DNA of 64,000 nt from Streptomyces sp. NRRL S-1022. GTDB lineage: Bacteria; Actinomycetota; Actinomycetes; Streptomycetales; Streptomycetaceae. Location: positions 217,140 to 281,139 of the forward strand of contig NZ_JOIU01000007.1 of NCBI RefSeq assembly GCF_000720135.1. The letters are read 5' to 3'. Position 1 is the stretch's first letter. Every line of letters begins with the position of its first letter. Shown one piece after another: positions 53,381-64,000 of the stretch. Made by a program: the position numbers and the translations under genes. The notes under the pieces are model-generated. The model did not search any database. It worked only from the letters and a program-made list of their open reading frames with translations, and was not told where the DNA came from.

Positions 53381-54381
53381 GCTCCCAGGTCCTCGTCGAG
53401 GCTCCGGGCGCGCACCGGGTCGAGCCCCACACACCGCGCGAGCCCGGTCCCGGCGAGGCGCTGGTCGCGGTGCACGCGGCCGGCATCTGCGGCAGCGACC
53501 GCGAGGTGTACCAGGGCAACCGGCCCGAAGGGTACGTGCGGTATCCGCTCACCCCCGGGCACGAGTGGTCCGGGACCGTGCGGGCGGTGGGCGCCGGGGT
53601 GCCCGGCTCGCTCGTCGGCCGCAAGGTGGTCGGCGAGGGCTTCCGCAACTGCCAGGTCTGCGACCGCTGTCACGCGGGCGAGACCACGCTGTGCACGGCC
53701 GGGTACGAGGAGACCGGGTTCACGCAGCCCGGCGCCATGGCGGCCACGCTCACGCTGCCCGCGCGGCTGCTGCACGTCCTGCCGGACGGGGCCGACCTGA
53801 CCGCCGCCGCGCTGCTGGAGCCGGCCGCCTGCATCGCCGCCGCCGCGCTGAAGGCGAACGCCCGGCCGGGTGAGCGGGTCGCGGTGGTCGGCACGGGCAC
53901 GCTGGGCATGTTCGCCGTGCAGTTCCTGAAGGCGGTCTCGCCGGCGGAGCTGCTCGTGGTGGGCACGCGGGGCGACCGCGAGGCGCTGTCCCGGCGGTTC
54001 GGGGCGAGCGACTTCCGGCTGAAGGACCGGAAGCTGCCCGACGACTTCGACGTGGTGATCGAGACCGCCGGTTCGGCGTCCGCCGCGCGCACCGCCGCCG
54101 CGCTGCTGCGGCGCGGCGGCCGGCTGGTCCTCACCGGGATCCCGGCGGCGGGCGCTGACGGGCTCGACCCGACCGACCTCGTCGTACGGCAGCTGGAGGT
54201 GCACACCGTCTTCGGGGCGCCGCCGGACGCCTGGGCGTACGCCGTGCGGGTGTTCGGCGCCGGGTTGCTGGATCCCCTGCCGCTGGTCACGCACGAGCTG
54301 CCGCTGACCGAGTTCCCGCAGGCCATCGAGCTGGTGGGGGCCGGTGATCCGAAGGTGGGCAAGGTGCTGCTCCGCCCCTGA
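53377..54381 (+). CDS. Zinc-dependent alcohol/polyol dehydrogenase
   Basis: A 334-residue MDR enzyme: GICGSD (catalytic zinc Cys), PGHEWSG (His-Glu), structural zinc cysteines in FRNCQVCDRCHAGETTLC, and NAD loop VVGTGTLGMFAVQ. It is likely a sugar, polyol or threonine-type dehydrogenase acting next to the dehydratase in one pathway. GTG start overlapping the upstream stop by 4 bp. An 18-bp terminator follows. Confidence 0.93.
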   Translation: MSSQVLVEAPGAHRVEPHTPREPGPGEALVAVHAAGICGSDREVYQGNRPEGYVRYPLTPGHEWSGTVRAVGAGVPGSLVGRKVVGEGFRNCQVCDRCHAGETTLCTAGYEETGFTQPGAMAATLTLPARLLHVLPDGADLTAAALLEPAACIAAAALKANARPGERVAVVGTGTLGMFAVQFLKAVSPAELLVVGTRGDREALSRRFGASDFRLKDRKLPDDFDVVIETAGSASAARTAAALLRRGGRLVLTGIPAAGADGLDPTDLVVRQLEVHTVFGAPPDAWAYAVRVFGAGLLDPLPLVTHELPLTEFPQAIELVGAGDPKVGKVLLRP

Positions 54382-54383
54382 CC

Positions 54384-54428
54384 GTACGCCGGCCGGGGCG
54401 CGACCTGACGGCGCCCCGGCCGGCGTAC
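54384..54428 (+). terminator. 18-bp terminator after the dehydrogenase gene
   Basis: A perfect 18-bp inverted repeat (arms 54384-54401 and 54411-54428, GTACGCCGGCC... / ...GGCCGGCGTAC), loop GACCTGACG, 3 bp past the stop codon. It separates the dehydratase/dehydrogenase pair from the downstream genes. Confidence 0.9.
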
Positions 54429-54494
54429 ACCCGGCGCATTTCCGTACCGAGAGCCGCGAACCTCGTCCGAAATACCGAACACGAAGGACAGCTT

Positions 54495-55472
54495 GTGACC
54501 GACGCTTCCGCTCCGGCAGCCCGCAGGCCCGGCGAGCAGGTGCTCGCCGCACTCGGCCTGGCCGCGCCCGCCCTCGACCCCGCCGACGCCTCCGCCCACA
54601 CCTTCCCGGGCGGCGGTCGCTGGCGCACCGAGATCCCCTCGTGCGAGGGTCCCGAAGCGCTGGCGGTCGTCCTCAAGGAGGCCTCGCGCCTCGACGTGCC
54701 GATCCACCGGATCAGCCAGGGCAGCGGCGTGTGGATGCTCACCGACGCCGAGATCACCGAGATGGTCGACGCCACCGCCGAACGCGACATCGAACTCTGC
54801 CTGTTCACCGGCCCGCGCGGCACCTGGGACATCGGCGGCTCGGTGCGGTCCGACTCGCGGGGGGCCGGACTGCGCGCCCGGGGCCACGACGCGGTCGCCG
54901 GCTGCGTCGAGGACGCCGTCCGGGCCACCGAACTGGGCGTGAAGTGCCTGCTGGTCGCCGACGAGGGCGTGCTGTGGACCCTGCACCGGGCCCGCGAGAG
55001 CGGCATCATCCCGGCCGACACCACGCTGAAGGTCTCGGCGCTCATCGGCCCCGTCAACCCGGCCTCGTACGCCGTCTACGAGCGGCTCGGCGCCGACTCC
55101 GTCAACGTGCCCAGCGATCTGACGCTGGACCACCTCACCGAGATCCGCCGGGTGTCCGGCGCCCCGATGGACATGTACATCGAGGCCCCCGACGACCTCG
55201 GCGGCTACGTCCGGATGTACGAGGTCGCCGAGCTGATCCGGCGCGGGGCACCGCTCTACCTGAAGTTCGGCCTGTCCAAGGCGCCCGGCATCTACCCGTG
55301 GGGCACCCACCTCAGAGACGTCACCCTGGACACCGCCCGGGAGCGGGTGCGGCGCGGCCGGCTCGCCCTGGACCTGCTCGCCCGGCACGGCGCGGACGGC
55401 GACATGGCGCCGCTCGGCTCCCGGCTGCCGGGGGCGTTGCACCGGTTCGCCTCCGAAGGTGCCACGGACTGA
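54495..55472 (+). CDS. U32-peptidase-like TIM-barrel protein
   Basis: A 325-residue cytoplasmic protein. Alternating strand-helix layout suggests a TIM barrel: VPIHRISQGSGVW, DIELCLFTGPRGTWDIGG, VKCLLVADEGVLWTL, DTTLKVSALIGPVNPAS, LGADSVNVPSDLTLDHLTEI, PMDMYIEAPDDLGGY and APLYLKFGLSKAPGIYPWG. The LGADSVNVPSDLTL segment recalls peptidase U32 proteins, but no catalytic assignment is possible. It sits between sugar-acid enzymes and a sugar transporter, so it may process a sugar-derived compound. GTG start with GAAGGA. Confidence 0.75.
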   Translation: MTDASAPAARRPGEQVLAALGLAAPALDPADASAHTFPGGGRWRTEIPSCEGPEALAVVLKEASRLDVPIHRISQGSGVWMLTDAEITEMVDATAERDIELCLFTGPRGTWDIGGSVRSDSRGAGLRARGHDAVAGCVEDAVRATELGVKCLLVADEGVLWTLHRARESGIIPADTTLKVSALIGPVNPASYAVYERLGADSVNVPSDLTLDHLTEIRRVSGAPMDMYIEAPDDLGGYVRMYEVAELIRRGAPLYLKFGLSKAPGIYPWGTHLRDVTLDTARERVRRGRLALDLLARHGADGDMAPLGSRLPGALHRFASEGATD

Positions 55473-55504
55473 CCCGATGGGGACCGCGGGCCGTGCGTGG
55501 CGGG

Positions 55505-55606
55505 TCGCTCCCCCAAGTCCTCGACTCCGCTCGAACCCGGGGGGGACCCCCATCGCGGCGGAGCCGCATATCGGCCACAGTCCCGCGCCCCCTTCAGGGC
55601 GCTTCA
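55505..55606. repeat. Composite intergenic repeat upstream of chvE
   Basis: The first part (55505-55552) is a known-looking Streptomyces hairpin repeat: CTCCCCCAAG...TCGACTCCGCTCGA...GGGGGGGACCCCCA. The second part (55551-55606) has GCGGC-GGA-GCCGC and GCGCCC-N6-GGGCGC, the same family as copies A and D. It lies between the U32-like gene and chvE and may stabilise or terminate the upstream message. Confidence 0.6.
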
Positions 55607-55658
55607 CCGACCTCGCTCAACAAGCTCCGAACGACGAGAAGAACAGGGACCGATCACC

Positions 55659-56768
55659 ATGCGCACTCGTAGAAGCGCCCTCGCCGCCATAGCCGGCGCC
55701 GCCTCGCTCGCCCTCACCCTGACCGCCTGCGGCCAGAGCGGCGAGGGCGGCAGCAAGCAGAAGTCGGGTGACGTCAAGGGCGCCACCATCGGCATCGCCA
55801 TGCCGACCAAGTCATCCGAGCGCTGGATCTCCGACGGCAAGAACGTCGTCAAGGACCTTGAGGCCAAGGGCTACAAGACCAAGCTGGTCTACGGGGAGGA
55901 CGACCCCGAGCAGCAGGTCTCCCAGATCGAGAACCTGATCACCCAGGGCGTCAAGGGCCTGATCATCGCGGCCATCGACAACAAGTCGCTGAACAGCGTG
56001 CTCCAGCAGGCCGCGGACGCGAACATCCCGGTCATCTCCTACGACCGGCTGATCCTGGGCACCAAGAACGTCGACTACTACGCCTCGTTCGACAACGAGA
56101 AGGTCGGCAAGCTCCAGGGCCAGTACATCGTCGACAAGCTCGGGCTGAGCAAGGGCAAGAAGGGCCCGTTCAACATCGAGCTGTTCGCCGGCTCCAACGA
56201 CGACAACAACACCAAGTACTTCTTCGGCGGCGCCATGAGCGTCCTCCAGCCGTACATCGACAAGAAGCAGCTGGTGGTCAAGTCCGGGCAGACGAAGCTG
56301 CCGCAGGTCGTCACCCTGCGCTGGGACGGCACCACCGCGCAGAAGCGCATGGAGGACATCCTCACCTCCTCCTACAAGAGCGGCCGGGTCGACGCGGTCC
56401 TGTCGCCGTACGACGGCATCTCCATCGGCATCCTGTCCGCGCTGAAGTCGGACGGCTACGGCTCGGGCAGCAAGGCGCTGCCGGTCATCACCGGCCAGGA
56501 CGCCGAGCTGGCCTCGGTGAAGTCGATCATCGCCGGTCAGCAGACGCAGACCGTGTACAAGGACCTCCGCAAGCTCGCCGAGGTCGCCGCCACGATGATG
56601 GACGACTCCCTGAAGGGCAAGAAGCCGCAGGTCAACGACACCAAGACCTACGACAACGGCACCAAGGTCGTGCCCGCCTACCTGCTCCAGCCGGTGAGCG
56701 TCGACAAGGGCAACTACAAGCAGGTGCTGGTCGACGGGGGTTACTACGCCGAGGCCGATCTCAAGTAA
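55659..56768 (+). CDS. chvE: Multiple-monosaccharide ABC transporter, substrate-binding lipoprotein
   Basis: A 369-residue exported lipoprotein: signal peptide with lipobox LTLTACGQ (Cys25), then a periplasmic-binding-protein fold ([71 protein letters not shown]). The ChvE-type binding protein captures xylose, glucose or galactose. First gene of the ABC operon; ATG at 55659. Confidence 0.94.
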   Translation: MRTRRSALAAIAGAASLALTLTACGQSGEGGSKQKSGDVKGATIGIAMPTKSSERWISDGKNVVKDLEAKGYKTKLVYGEDDPEQQVSQIENLITQGVKGLIIAAIDNKSLNSVLQQAADANIPVISYDRLILGTKNVDYYASFDNEKVGKLQGQYIVDKLGLSKGKKGPFNIELFAGSNDDNNTKYFFGGAMSVLQPYIDKKQLVVKSGQTKLPQVVTLRWDGTTAQKRMEDILTSSYKSGRVDAVLSPYDGISIGILSALKSDGYGSGSKALPVITGQDAELASVKSIIAGQQTQTVYKDLRKLAEVAATMMDDSLKGKKPQVNDTKTYDNGTKVVPAYLLQPVSVDKGNYKQVLVDGGYYAEADLK

Positions 56769-56802
56769 CCCGCCCTTTTCCTACGGATTGAAAGGCACGA
56801 CC

Positions 56803-58349
<1,547 letters not shown>

Positions 58350-58353
<4 letters not shown>

Positions 58354-59594
58354 GCACGGATGTGACCGCCAAGAGCCCGGCCCCCGCGCCGCCGGGCAGG
58401 AGCGGACCGGCCGCCGGCGGGGGGCTGCTCGGCCTGGTGCTGGCCGGACTGCGCCGCAACATGCGCCAGTACGGCATGCTGATCGCGCTCGGCCTGATCG
58501 TGGTCCTCTTCGCGATCTGGACCGACGGCGACCTGCTGCTGCCCCGCAACGTCTCCAACCTGGTGCTGCAGAACAGCTACATCCTGATCCTCGCGATCGG
58601 CATGATGCTGGTGATCATCGCCGGGCACATCGACCTGTCGGTCGGCTCGCTCACGGCGTTCGTCGGCGCCTTCGCGGCCGTACTGACCGTGCAGCACGGG
58701 GTGGCCTGGCCGATCGCACTGGTGCTGTGCCTGGCGGTCGGCGCGGTCGCCGGCTCGGTCCAGGGCTACCTGATCGCCTATCTCGGCATCCCGTCGTTCA
58801 TCGTCACCCTCGCCGGGATGCTGCTCTTCCGCGGCCTCACCGAGATCCTCCTCAAGGGCCAGACCCTCGGCCCCTTCCCCGACGGCCTGCAGAAGCTCGG
58901 CAACGGCTTCCTGCCCGAGGCCGGCCCGCACACCAACTACCACAACCTCACGCTGCTGCTCGGGATCGTCCTGATCGCGGCCGTGGTCTGGCAGGAGTTC
59001 CGGGACCGCCGCCGCCAGCAGGAGTTCTCCCTGGACGTGCTGCCGGTCCGGCTGTTCCTGCTCAAGCTGACCGCCCTGGTCGCCGCGATCCTCGTGCTCA
59101 CCCTGCTGCTCGCCAGCTACAAGGGCGCCCCGATCGTGCTGATCATCCTCGGCGCGCTGGTCGTCGGCTACGGATACATCATGCGCAACGCGGTCTTCGG
59201 CCGGCACATCTACGCGATCGGCGGCAACCTGCCGGCGGCCAAGCTGTCCGGCGTGAAGGACAAGAAGGTCACCTTCTACGTCTTCCTGAACATGGGCGTG
59301 CTCGCGGCCCTGGCCGGCATGGTGGTCGCCGCCCGGCTGAACGCGGCCTCGCCGAAGGCGGGCGTCAACTTCGAACTGGAGGCGATCGCCTCCTCGTTCA
59401 TCGGCGGCGCTTCCATGAGCGGCGGTGTCGGCACCGTCCTCGGCGCCATCATCGGCGGTCTCGTCCTCGGCGTGCTGAACAACGGCATGAACCTCCTCAG
59501 CGTCGGCACCGACTGGCAGCAGGTCATCAAGGGCCTCGCCCTGCTGGTGGCGGTCGGGTTCGACGTGTGGAACAAGCGCAAGTCCGGTTCGTAA
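58350..59594 (+). CDS. mmsB: Multiple-monosaccharide ABC transporter, permease
   Basis: A 414-residue membrane protein with about 10 helices. It has [19 protein letters not shown] (typical sugar-permease motif), [18 protein letters not shown] and [23 protein letters not shown] long cytoplasmic loop ([15 protein letters not shown]) is typical of MmsB against RbsC. ATGA overlap with mmsA shows translational coupling. Confidence 0.96.
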
Positions 59595-59620
59595 GCGCCC
59601 AGACAACACGGAGCCGCACC

Positions 59621-60784
59621 ATGGAACTGAACAGACGCACGGTCATAGCAGGAGCAGCGGCGGCGGGCCTGGCCGCCACCACCCTCGGCACCGGCAGCGC
59701 CGAGGCCGCCACCGGTGGTCACGCAGGCCGGAAGCCGGTGAAGGAACTCTTCGGCACGCTCGCCGACGGCACCAAGGTGTACCGCTGGTCGCTGGCGAAC
59801 GGCGGCACCCGGCTGAAGGTGCTCTCCTACGGCGGCATCGTCCAGACCCTGGAGATCCCCGACCGGCACGGCCGCCACGCCAACGTGGTGGCGGGCTTCG
59901 ACAACCTCGCCGACTACGTGGCGAAGAGCCCGTACTTCGGCGCCCTGATCGGCCGGTACGGCAACCGCATCGGCAAGGGGCGGTTCACGCTGGACGGCAC
60001 GGCGTACCAGCTCTCCGTGAACGACGGCGTCAACAGCCTGCACGGCGGGGCCAAGGGCTTCGACAAGCACGTGTGGCACGTCGAGCCGTTCACCAGGGGC
60101 TCGGACGTCGGGCTGCACCTGCACTACACCAGCGGCGACGGTGAGATGGGCTACCCGGGCACGCTGCGGACGAAGGTGACGTACACCCTCGACCGGCACG
60201 GCGACTGGCGCATCGACTACGAGGCCACCACCGACAAGGCCACCGTCGTCAACCTCACCAGCCACGTCTACTGGAACCTCACCGGCGAGGGCAGCGGCAC
60301 GATCGAGGACCACGAGCTGTCCATCGCCGCGTCCCGGTACACCCCCACCGACTCGGGGCTGATCCCCACCGGCGAGCTGGCCCAGGTCGCGGGCACCCCG
60401 TTCGACTTCCGGCACGCCAAGCCGATCGGCCGGGACATCCGGGCGGGCCATGAGCAGCAGGTGCAGGCCAAGGGCTACGACCACAACTGGGTCCTGGACA
60501 AGGGGATCACGGCGAAGCCCGAGCACATCGCGACCCTGCGCGACCCTCGCTCGGGCCGCACCCTGAAGATCGCCAGCGACCAGCCGGGCCTGCAGTTCTA
60601 CTCCGGCAACTTCCTCGACGGGACGCTCACCGGCACCGGTGGCCGCACCTACCGGCAGGGCGACGCCCTGTGCCTGGAGACGCAGCACTTCCCGGACTCA
60701 CCGAACCACGCGAACTTCCCGTCGACGGTGCTGCGGCCGGGGCAGACGTACCGGACGACGACGGTGCACACGTTCGGAAGGTGA
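59621..60784 (+). CDS. galM: Exported aldose 1-epimerase
   Basis: A 387-residue GalM paralogue with an N-terminal export signal (LNRRTVIAGAAAAGLAATTLG), a twin-arginine pattern (NRRTVIAG) followed by an AEAA cleavage region. Core motifs: LSYGGIVQTLEIPD, GRYGNRIGKGRFTLDG, NSLHGGAKGFDKHVW, LTSHVYWNLTG and CLETQHFPDSPN. It would set the anomeric form of sugars outside the cell for the adjacent importer. 26 bp after mmsB, in the same operon. Confidence 0.95.
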   Translation: MELNRRTVIAGAAAAGLAATTLGTGSAEAATGGHAGRKPVKELFGTLADGTKVYRWSLANGGTRLKVLSYGGIVQTLEIPDRHGRHANVVAGFDNLADYVAKSPYFGALIGRYGNRIGKGRFTLDGTAYQLSVNDGVNSLHGGAKGFDKHVWHVEPFTRGSDVGLHLHYTSGDGEMGYPGTLRTKVTYTLDRHGDWRIDYEATTDKATVVNLTSHVYWNLTGEGSGTIEDHELSIAASRYTPTDSGLIPTGELAQVAGTPFDFRHAKPIGRDIRAGHEQQVQAKGYDHNWVLDKGITAKPEHIATLRDPRSGRTLKIASDQPGLQFYSGNFLDGTLTGTGGRTYRQGDALCLETQHFPDSPNHANFPSTVLRPGQTYRTTTVHTFGR

Positions 60785-60842
60785 ACCGGCTCACACCCCG
60801 GGTGAGTTGAACGCCACCGGGGTCTCCTCCGTATCGAAGGGC

Positions 60843-60866
60843 GGCCCGTGCTCCCCCGCACGGGCC
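60843..60866 (+). terminator. Hairpin between galM and the aminotransferase gene
   Basis: A perfect 9-bp stem GGCCCGTGC / GCACGGGCC with a C-rich loop TCCCCC. It ends 8 bp before the Shine-Dalgarno GGAGGT of the next gene, so it may terminate the sugar operon or modulate the aminotransferase. Confidence 0.65.
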
Positions 60867-60884
60867 ACCTGAACGGAGGTCCCC

Positions 60885-62642
60885 TTGGCCGGCAACGTCA
60901 CCTCGTTGTTCCGCGGCACCGCCGCGCACAGCCCCTCCATGGCGGCGCTGACGCGGGAGGGCGGCGACGGGACCGGCCCGGTGGACTTCTGCATCCCCTG
61001 CAACCCGTACTTCCCGACGCCCGCCATGTTCGAGGAGCTGGCGGGCCGGCTGCGGGAGATCGTCACGTACTACCCGAGCAGCGCCGACACCATCACCGGT
61101 GAACTGTGCTCGCTGCTGCGGCTGCCGCCGCAGTGCGTGGCGATGGGCAACGGCTCCACGGAGCTGATCACCTGGATCGACCACCTCCTGGTCCGCGAGT
61201 CCCTGGCCGTCCCGGTCCCCACCTTCGGCCGCTGGACCGACCAGCCGATGGAGACGGGCAAGCGGGTCGACATGTTCCCGCTCCAGGAGGCGAACGGCTT
61301 CGCCCTGGACCTCGCCCAGTACGCCGAGTTCATCCGCGCCCGGGGCACCCGGGTCGCCGTGGTCTGCAACCCGAACAACCCCGACGGCGGCTATCTGCGC
61401 CGGCAGCAGGTGGTGCAGTTCATGGACGCCATGGCGGACCTGGACCTCGTCGTGGTCGACGAGTCGTTCCTGGAGTTCGCCGACGCGGAGGCCGAGCCCA
61501 GCGTCGTCCAGGAGGCCGTGCTCCGCCCCAACGTGATCGTGCTGCGCAGCCTCGGCAAGAACTTCGGCCTGCACGGTATCCGCTTCGGCTACCTCGTCGC
61601 CAATCCGGCGCTGGCCGGCAAGGTCCGCTCGATGCTGCCGAAGTGGAACCTCAACTCCTTCGCCGAGCACGTGGTGTTCATGCTGAAGGAGCACGGGACC
61701 GAGTACGCCCGGAGCCTGACGCAGGTCCGCCGCGACCGGCTGGAGATGGCCAGCCACCTCTCCGCGCTCCCCGGCCTCACCGTCTACCCCTCCCAGGGGA
61801 ACTTCCTCTTCGTGCGCCTGCCCGTGGGCGCCGAGGGCACGGTGGTGCGGGACCGGATGCTCACCGAGCACCGGATCCTGGTCCGCGAGTGCGGCAACAA
61901 GATCGGATCCTCCAGCCGCTTCCTGCGGCTCGTGGTGCGCCCCCAGGTCGACGTGCGTCGCCTGGTGTCCGGCCTGGAACAGGTGCTCTACGGGTCCGGG
62001 AGGGGAGCCGCCGTACCCGAGCCGGGCACCGGGACCAGCTACAGCTCGGGTACGGCGGCGGTCGACCGGCTGGTCAGCGAGACCAACGGGGCCGGGATGC
62101 AGCTGACCGCGGCCGGCCCCGCTCCGGCCGCCGGCACCGGCATGCCGCTCCCCGCCGCCGTCACGCCGGCCGGCGGCGGGATGCCGATGCCGGCGGCAGC
62201 CCAGCCGGCCCCCGCCCCGGCCCCGCAGCCGGCGTTCACCCCCGCGCCGGCGCCCATGCCCGCAGCGGTCCCACAGCCGGCGCCCGTACCCGCCCCGGCC
62301 CCCCAGCCGGCCTTCACCCCGGTCCCGGCACCCGTACCCGCCCCGGCCCCGCAACCGGCGTTCACCCCGGTCCCGGCACCGGTGCCCGTGCCCGCCCCGC
62401 AACCGGCGTTCACCCCGGCGCCGGTGCCCGTGCCCGCCCCGGCCGCCGTGGCCGTGCCGCCGGCCCCCGCCGTCGCCCCCACTCCGCCCGGGGTTCCGGC
62501 CCGTGGCGGGCTCACCGCGGCCCAGGTGCGCGGGATGACGGCACCGGCGCCTGCCGCGGGCCTGACCCCGGCCCCCGCGACGGGCTGGCCCAACGCCCGG
62601 AGCTGGCCGAACGCGGCGGGAACGGGCCAGGCAGCCGGCTGA
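60885..62642 (+). CDS. Class I/II PLP aminotransferase with long Pro/Ala tail
   Basis: A 585-residue protein. Residues 1-370 are a HisC-like aminotransferase: [37 protein letters not shown] and the PLP lysine in [16 protein letters not shown] (Lys225). Residues 370-585 are a low-complexity Pro/Ala/Val tail with five QPAFTP or similar repeats ([16 protein letters not shown]), ending in a Trp/Asn-rich [12 protein letters not shown] motif. TTG start with GGAGGT at ideal spacing. The substrate is unknown; the tail is odd for a metabolic enzyme and may tether it to a partner. Confidence 0.88.
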   Translation: MAGNVTSLFRGTAAHSPSMAALTREGGDGTGPVDFCIPCNPYFPTPAMFEELAGRLREIVTYYPSSADTITGELCSLLRLPPQCVAMGNGSTELITWIDHLLVRESLAVPVPTFGRWTDQPMETGKRVDMFPLQEANGFALDLAQYAEFIRARGTRVAVVCNPNNPDGGYLRRQQVVQFMDAMADLDLVVVDESFLEFADAEAEPSVVQEAVLRPNVIVLRSLGKNFGLHGIRFGYLVANPALAGKVRSMLPKWNLNSFAEHVVFMLKEHGTEYARSLTQVRRDRLEMASHLSALPGLTVYPSQGNFLFVRLPVGAEGTVVRDRMLTEHRILVRECGNKIGSSSRFLRLVVRPQVDVRRLVSGLEQVLYGSGRGAAVPEPGTGTSYSSGTAAVDRLVSETNGAGMQLTAAGPAPAAGTGMPLPAAVTPAGGGMPMPAAAQPAPAPAPQPAFTPAPAPMPAAVPQPAPVPAPAPQPAFTPVPAPVPAPAPQPAFTPVPAPVPVPAPQPAFTPAPVPVPAPAAVAVPPAPAVAPTPPGVPARGGLTAAQVRGMTAPAPAAGLTPAPATGWPNARSWPNAAGTGQAAG

Positions 62643-62695
62643 TCCCTCCCCTTCCAGCCGACCGGGTCGGGTGGTGGGTGGGCGAGGCCGGGGTC

Positions 62696-62714
62696 CAGGG
62701 GCGGAGCCCCTGGC
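62696..62714. terminator. Hairpin repeat after the aminotransferase gene
   Basis: CCAGGGGC-GGA-GCCCCTGG, perfect 8-bp stem, a common Streptomyces intergenic hairpin. It lies between the convergent aminotransferase and small membrane protein genes and is followed by a second GGGG/CCCC-rich hairpin (62716-62735). Confidence 0.65.
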
Positions 62715-62778
62715 GGGGTCTGCGGCGGAGCCCCAGAGGGGCGGCGCGACGGAGGGCGGGACGTCGGAGGGCGGCGCG

Positions 62779-63129
62779 TCAGAGGACCACGCTCAGCGCG
62801 GCCAGCGCGACGCAGCCGGCGCACACCGCGAGGGCGATGCCCACGCAGCGCCGGCGCAGCTCCCGGTAGCGCTGCTCGTACTCCGCGCGCAGCGACACGC
62901 ACCGGGCCGCGATCCGTTCGAGGTCCCCCTTGGCCCGTTGCAGGCTGTCGGCGACGTACCGCTGCTCGATCTGCTCCCGCTGTGCCGTCGTCAGCCACTC
63001 CAGGGGGCCGGCGAACTCGCGGGCGCGCCGCTCGGCCTCCGCGACCCGGGCCTGCCACAGCAGGTAGCCCTCCACCTCGTTGCCGAGGTCACCGCCGGCG
63101 CCCGCCCCCTGTTTGGGCAGACCGCTCAC
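62779..63129 (-). CDS. Small tail-anchored coiled-coil protein
   Basis: A 116-residue protein: soluble charged helix ([42 protein letters not shown]), Arg-rich middle, and a C-terminal membrane helix ([22 protein letters not shown]). GTG start overlaps the ctaD stop (GTGA), so it is the next gene of that operon. Family unknown to me; a role with the oxidase is only contextual. Confidence 0.75.
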   Translation of the reverse strand: MSGLPKQGAGAGGDLGNEVEGYLLWQARVAEAERRAREFAGPLEWLTTAQREQIEQRYVADSLQRAKGDLERIAARCVSLRAEYEQRYRELRRRCVGIALAVCAGCVALAALSVVL

Positions 63130-64000
63130 CCGTGACCCCGCTGGTCGCCGGCCGGGAGCGCGTGGGCCTCTTGTTCCCGCATCGCGATGTCCGGGTGGTG
63201 CAGGTCGAACGCCGGGGACTCCGAACGGATCCGCGGCAGGGTGACGAAGTTGTGCCGCGGCGGCGGGCAGGAGGTCGCCCACTCCAGGGAGCGGCCGTAG
63301 CCCCACGGGTCGTCCACGCCGACCGGTTTGCCGTACTTGGCCGTCTTCCACACGTTGTAGAAGAACGGCAGCATGGACAGGCCGAGCAGGAAGGAGCTGA
63401 TGGTGGAGACCGTGTTCAGCGCGGTGAAGCCGTCGGCGGCCAGGTAGTCGGCGTACCGGCGCGGCATGCCCTCGGCACCCAGCCAGTGCTGGACCAGGAA
63501 GGTGCCGTGGAAGCCGACGAACAGCGTCCAGAAGGTGCCACCGAAGAGGAAGGTGACGAGGAAGCCGGCGGCCCAGAGCATCGGCGTCTCGAAGGACAGC
63601 GAGCCCTTCCACATGGTGCCGATCCAGTTGAAGAACTTCACGCCGGTCGGGACGGCGATGAGGAACGTACATGTGGTGCGCCCACACCGTCAGGGACAGG
63701 CCCGCGATCGCGATGGTCGCGGCGACCAGACCCATGTAGCCGAAGATCGGCTTGCGGGCGAAGACCGGGATGACCTCGGTGACGATCCCGAAGAACGGCA
63801 GCGCGATGATGTACACCTCCGGATGGCCGAAGAACCAGAAGAGGTGCTGCCACAGGAGTGCGCCGCCGTTGGTCGCGTCGAAGACGTGGGCGCCGAGCTT
63901 GCGGTCCGCCTCCAGCGCGAACAGCGCCGCCGCGAGGACCGGGAAGGCGAGCAGGACCAGGACGGCGGTCAGCAGCACGTTCCACACGAAGATCGGCATG
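63126..64000 (-). pseudogene. ctaD: Cytochrome c oxidase subunit I (ctaD), damaged and cut by the window edge
   Basis: The visible part reads [23 protein letters not shown] and TVWAHHMY (copper-B ligand histidines) in one frame, then changes frame at about 63670. It resumes as [20 protein letters not shown] in the next. From the remembered family sequence about 41 bp are missing there. Further on, TFLFGG joins directly to [11 protein letters not shown]; about 60 residues are absent in frame, including the HFHYV segment that ligates heme a and a3. The C-terminus ([37 protein letters not shown]) is intact. It cannot make a working oxidase unless the sequence is in error. The 5' end lies outside the window. 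Confidence 0.85.

Overview
The window is high-GC actinobacterial chromosome, almost certainly Streptomyces. The evidence is the very high GC with strong third-position bias, frequent GTG and TTG starts, Streptomyces-restricted families (DUF3145, DUF3052, an SCO2400-type protein, FasR) and dispersed intergenic repeats typical of the genus. From memory, the gene order resembles the S. coelicolor SCO236x-SCO240x core region; I could not run a comparison.

Region by region. 1-2,180: an iron-box promoter firing off the left edge, a DUF2277 protein, a PanE-type reductase, a small unknown and tRNA-Val(TAC). 2,255-3,889: a TnpB-related RuvC protein without a zinc ribbon, the clearest accessory insertion. 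4.1-11.4 kb: envelope and membrane genes (coiled-coil protein, DUF4383, secreted amidase, NodB-like protein, class A PBP with altered transpeptidase motifs) and an FmdB-type zinc ribbon. 11.5-20.3 kb: a tellurium-resistance (Ter) module made of a HAD enzyme, a large PRTase/TRSP/StiP/PELOTA fusion, an HpcH/CitE-like lyase, three TerD-domain proteins, a TerA-like protein and a DUF475 (TerC-like) membrane protein. 20.4-25.8 kb: peroxiredoxin, DUF3052, pyruvate dehydrogenase E1 (aceE), a potassium channel and DUF4190. 26-32.7 kb: a TetR/MFS pair, a secreted alpha/beta hydrolase, DUF4429, an autoregulated-looking MerR gene, a serine hydrolase and a pirin.

32.7-37.8 kb is the primary fatty-acid synthase operon: fasR activator, fabD, fabH, acpP and fabF, closed by a 22-bp terminator. 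37.8-41.4 kb: DUF3145, an SGNH lipase, galM, and an exported protein whose mature part is about 99 Gly-Ala dipeptides. 41.6-52 kb: a GH3 glycosidase with divergent TetR, an exported pyroglutamyl-peptidase homologue with Ser in place of the catalytic Cys, LysE, EI24, a MarR/oxidoreductase pair, ohr, a serine hydrolase and an SCO2400-family protein.

52.2-60.8 kb is a sugar uptake and catabolism block: enolase-superfamily sugar-acid dehydratase, zinc dehydrogenase, a U32-like TIM-barrel protein, a ChvE/MmsA/MmsB monosaccharide ABC transporter and an exported aldose epimerase. It is followed by a TTG-initiated aminotransferase with a long Pro/Ala tail. The right edge carries a damaged cytochrome oxidase subunit I gene (one frameshifting and one in-frame deletion, the latter removing heme-ligand histidines) coupled to a small membrane protein gene.

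No CRISPR array, prophage or secondary-metabolite cluster is visible. The features most worth a second look are the Gly-Ala repeat protein, the zinc-ribbon-less TnpB relative beside tRNA-Val, the PBP with replaced active-site residues, the ctaD remnant, and several well-formed operators (iron box, MerR, TetR, MarR and fabD promoter sites).
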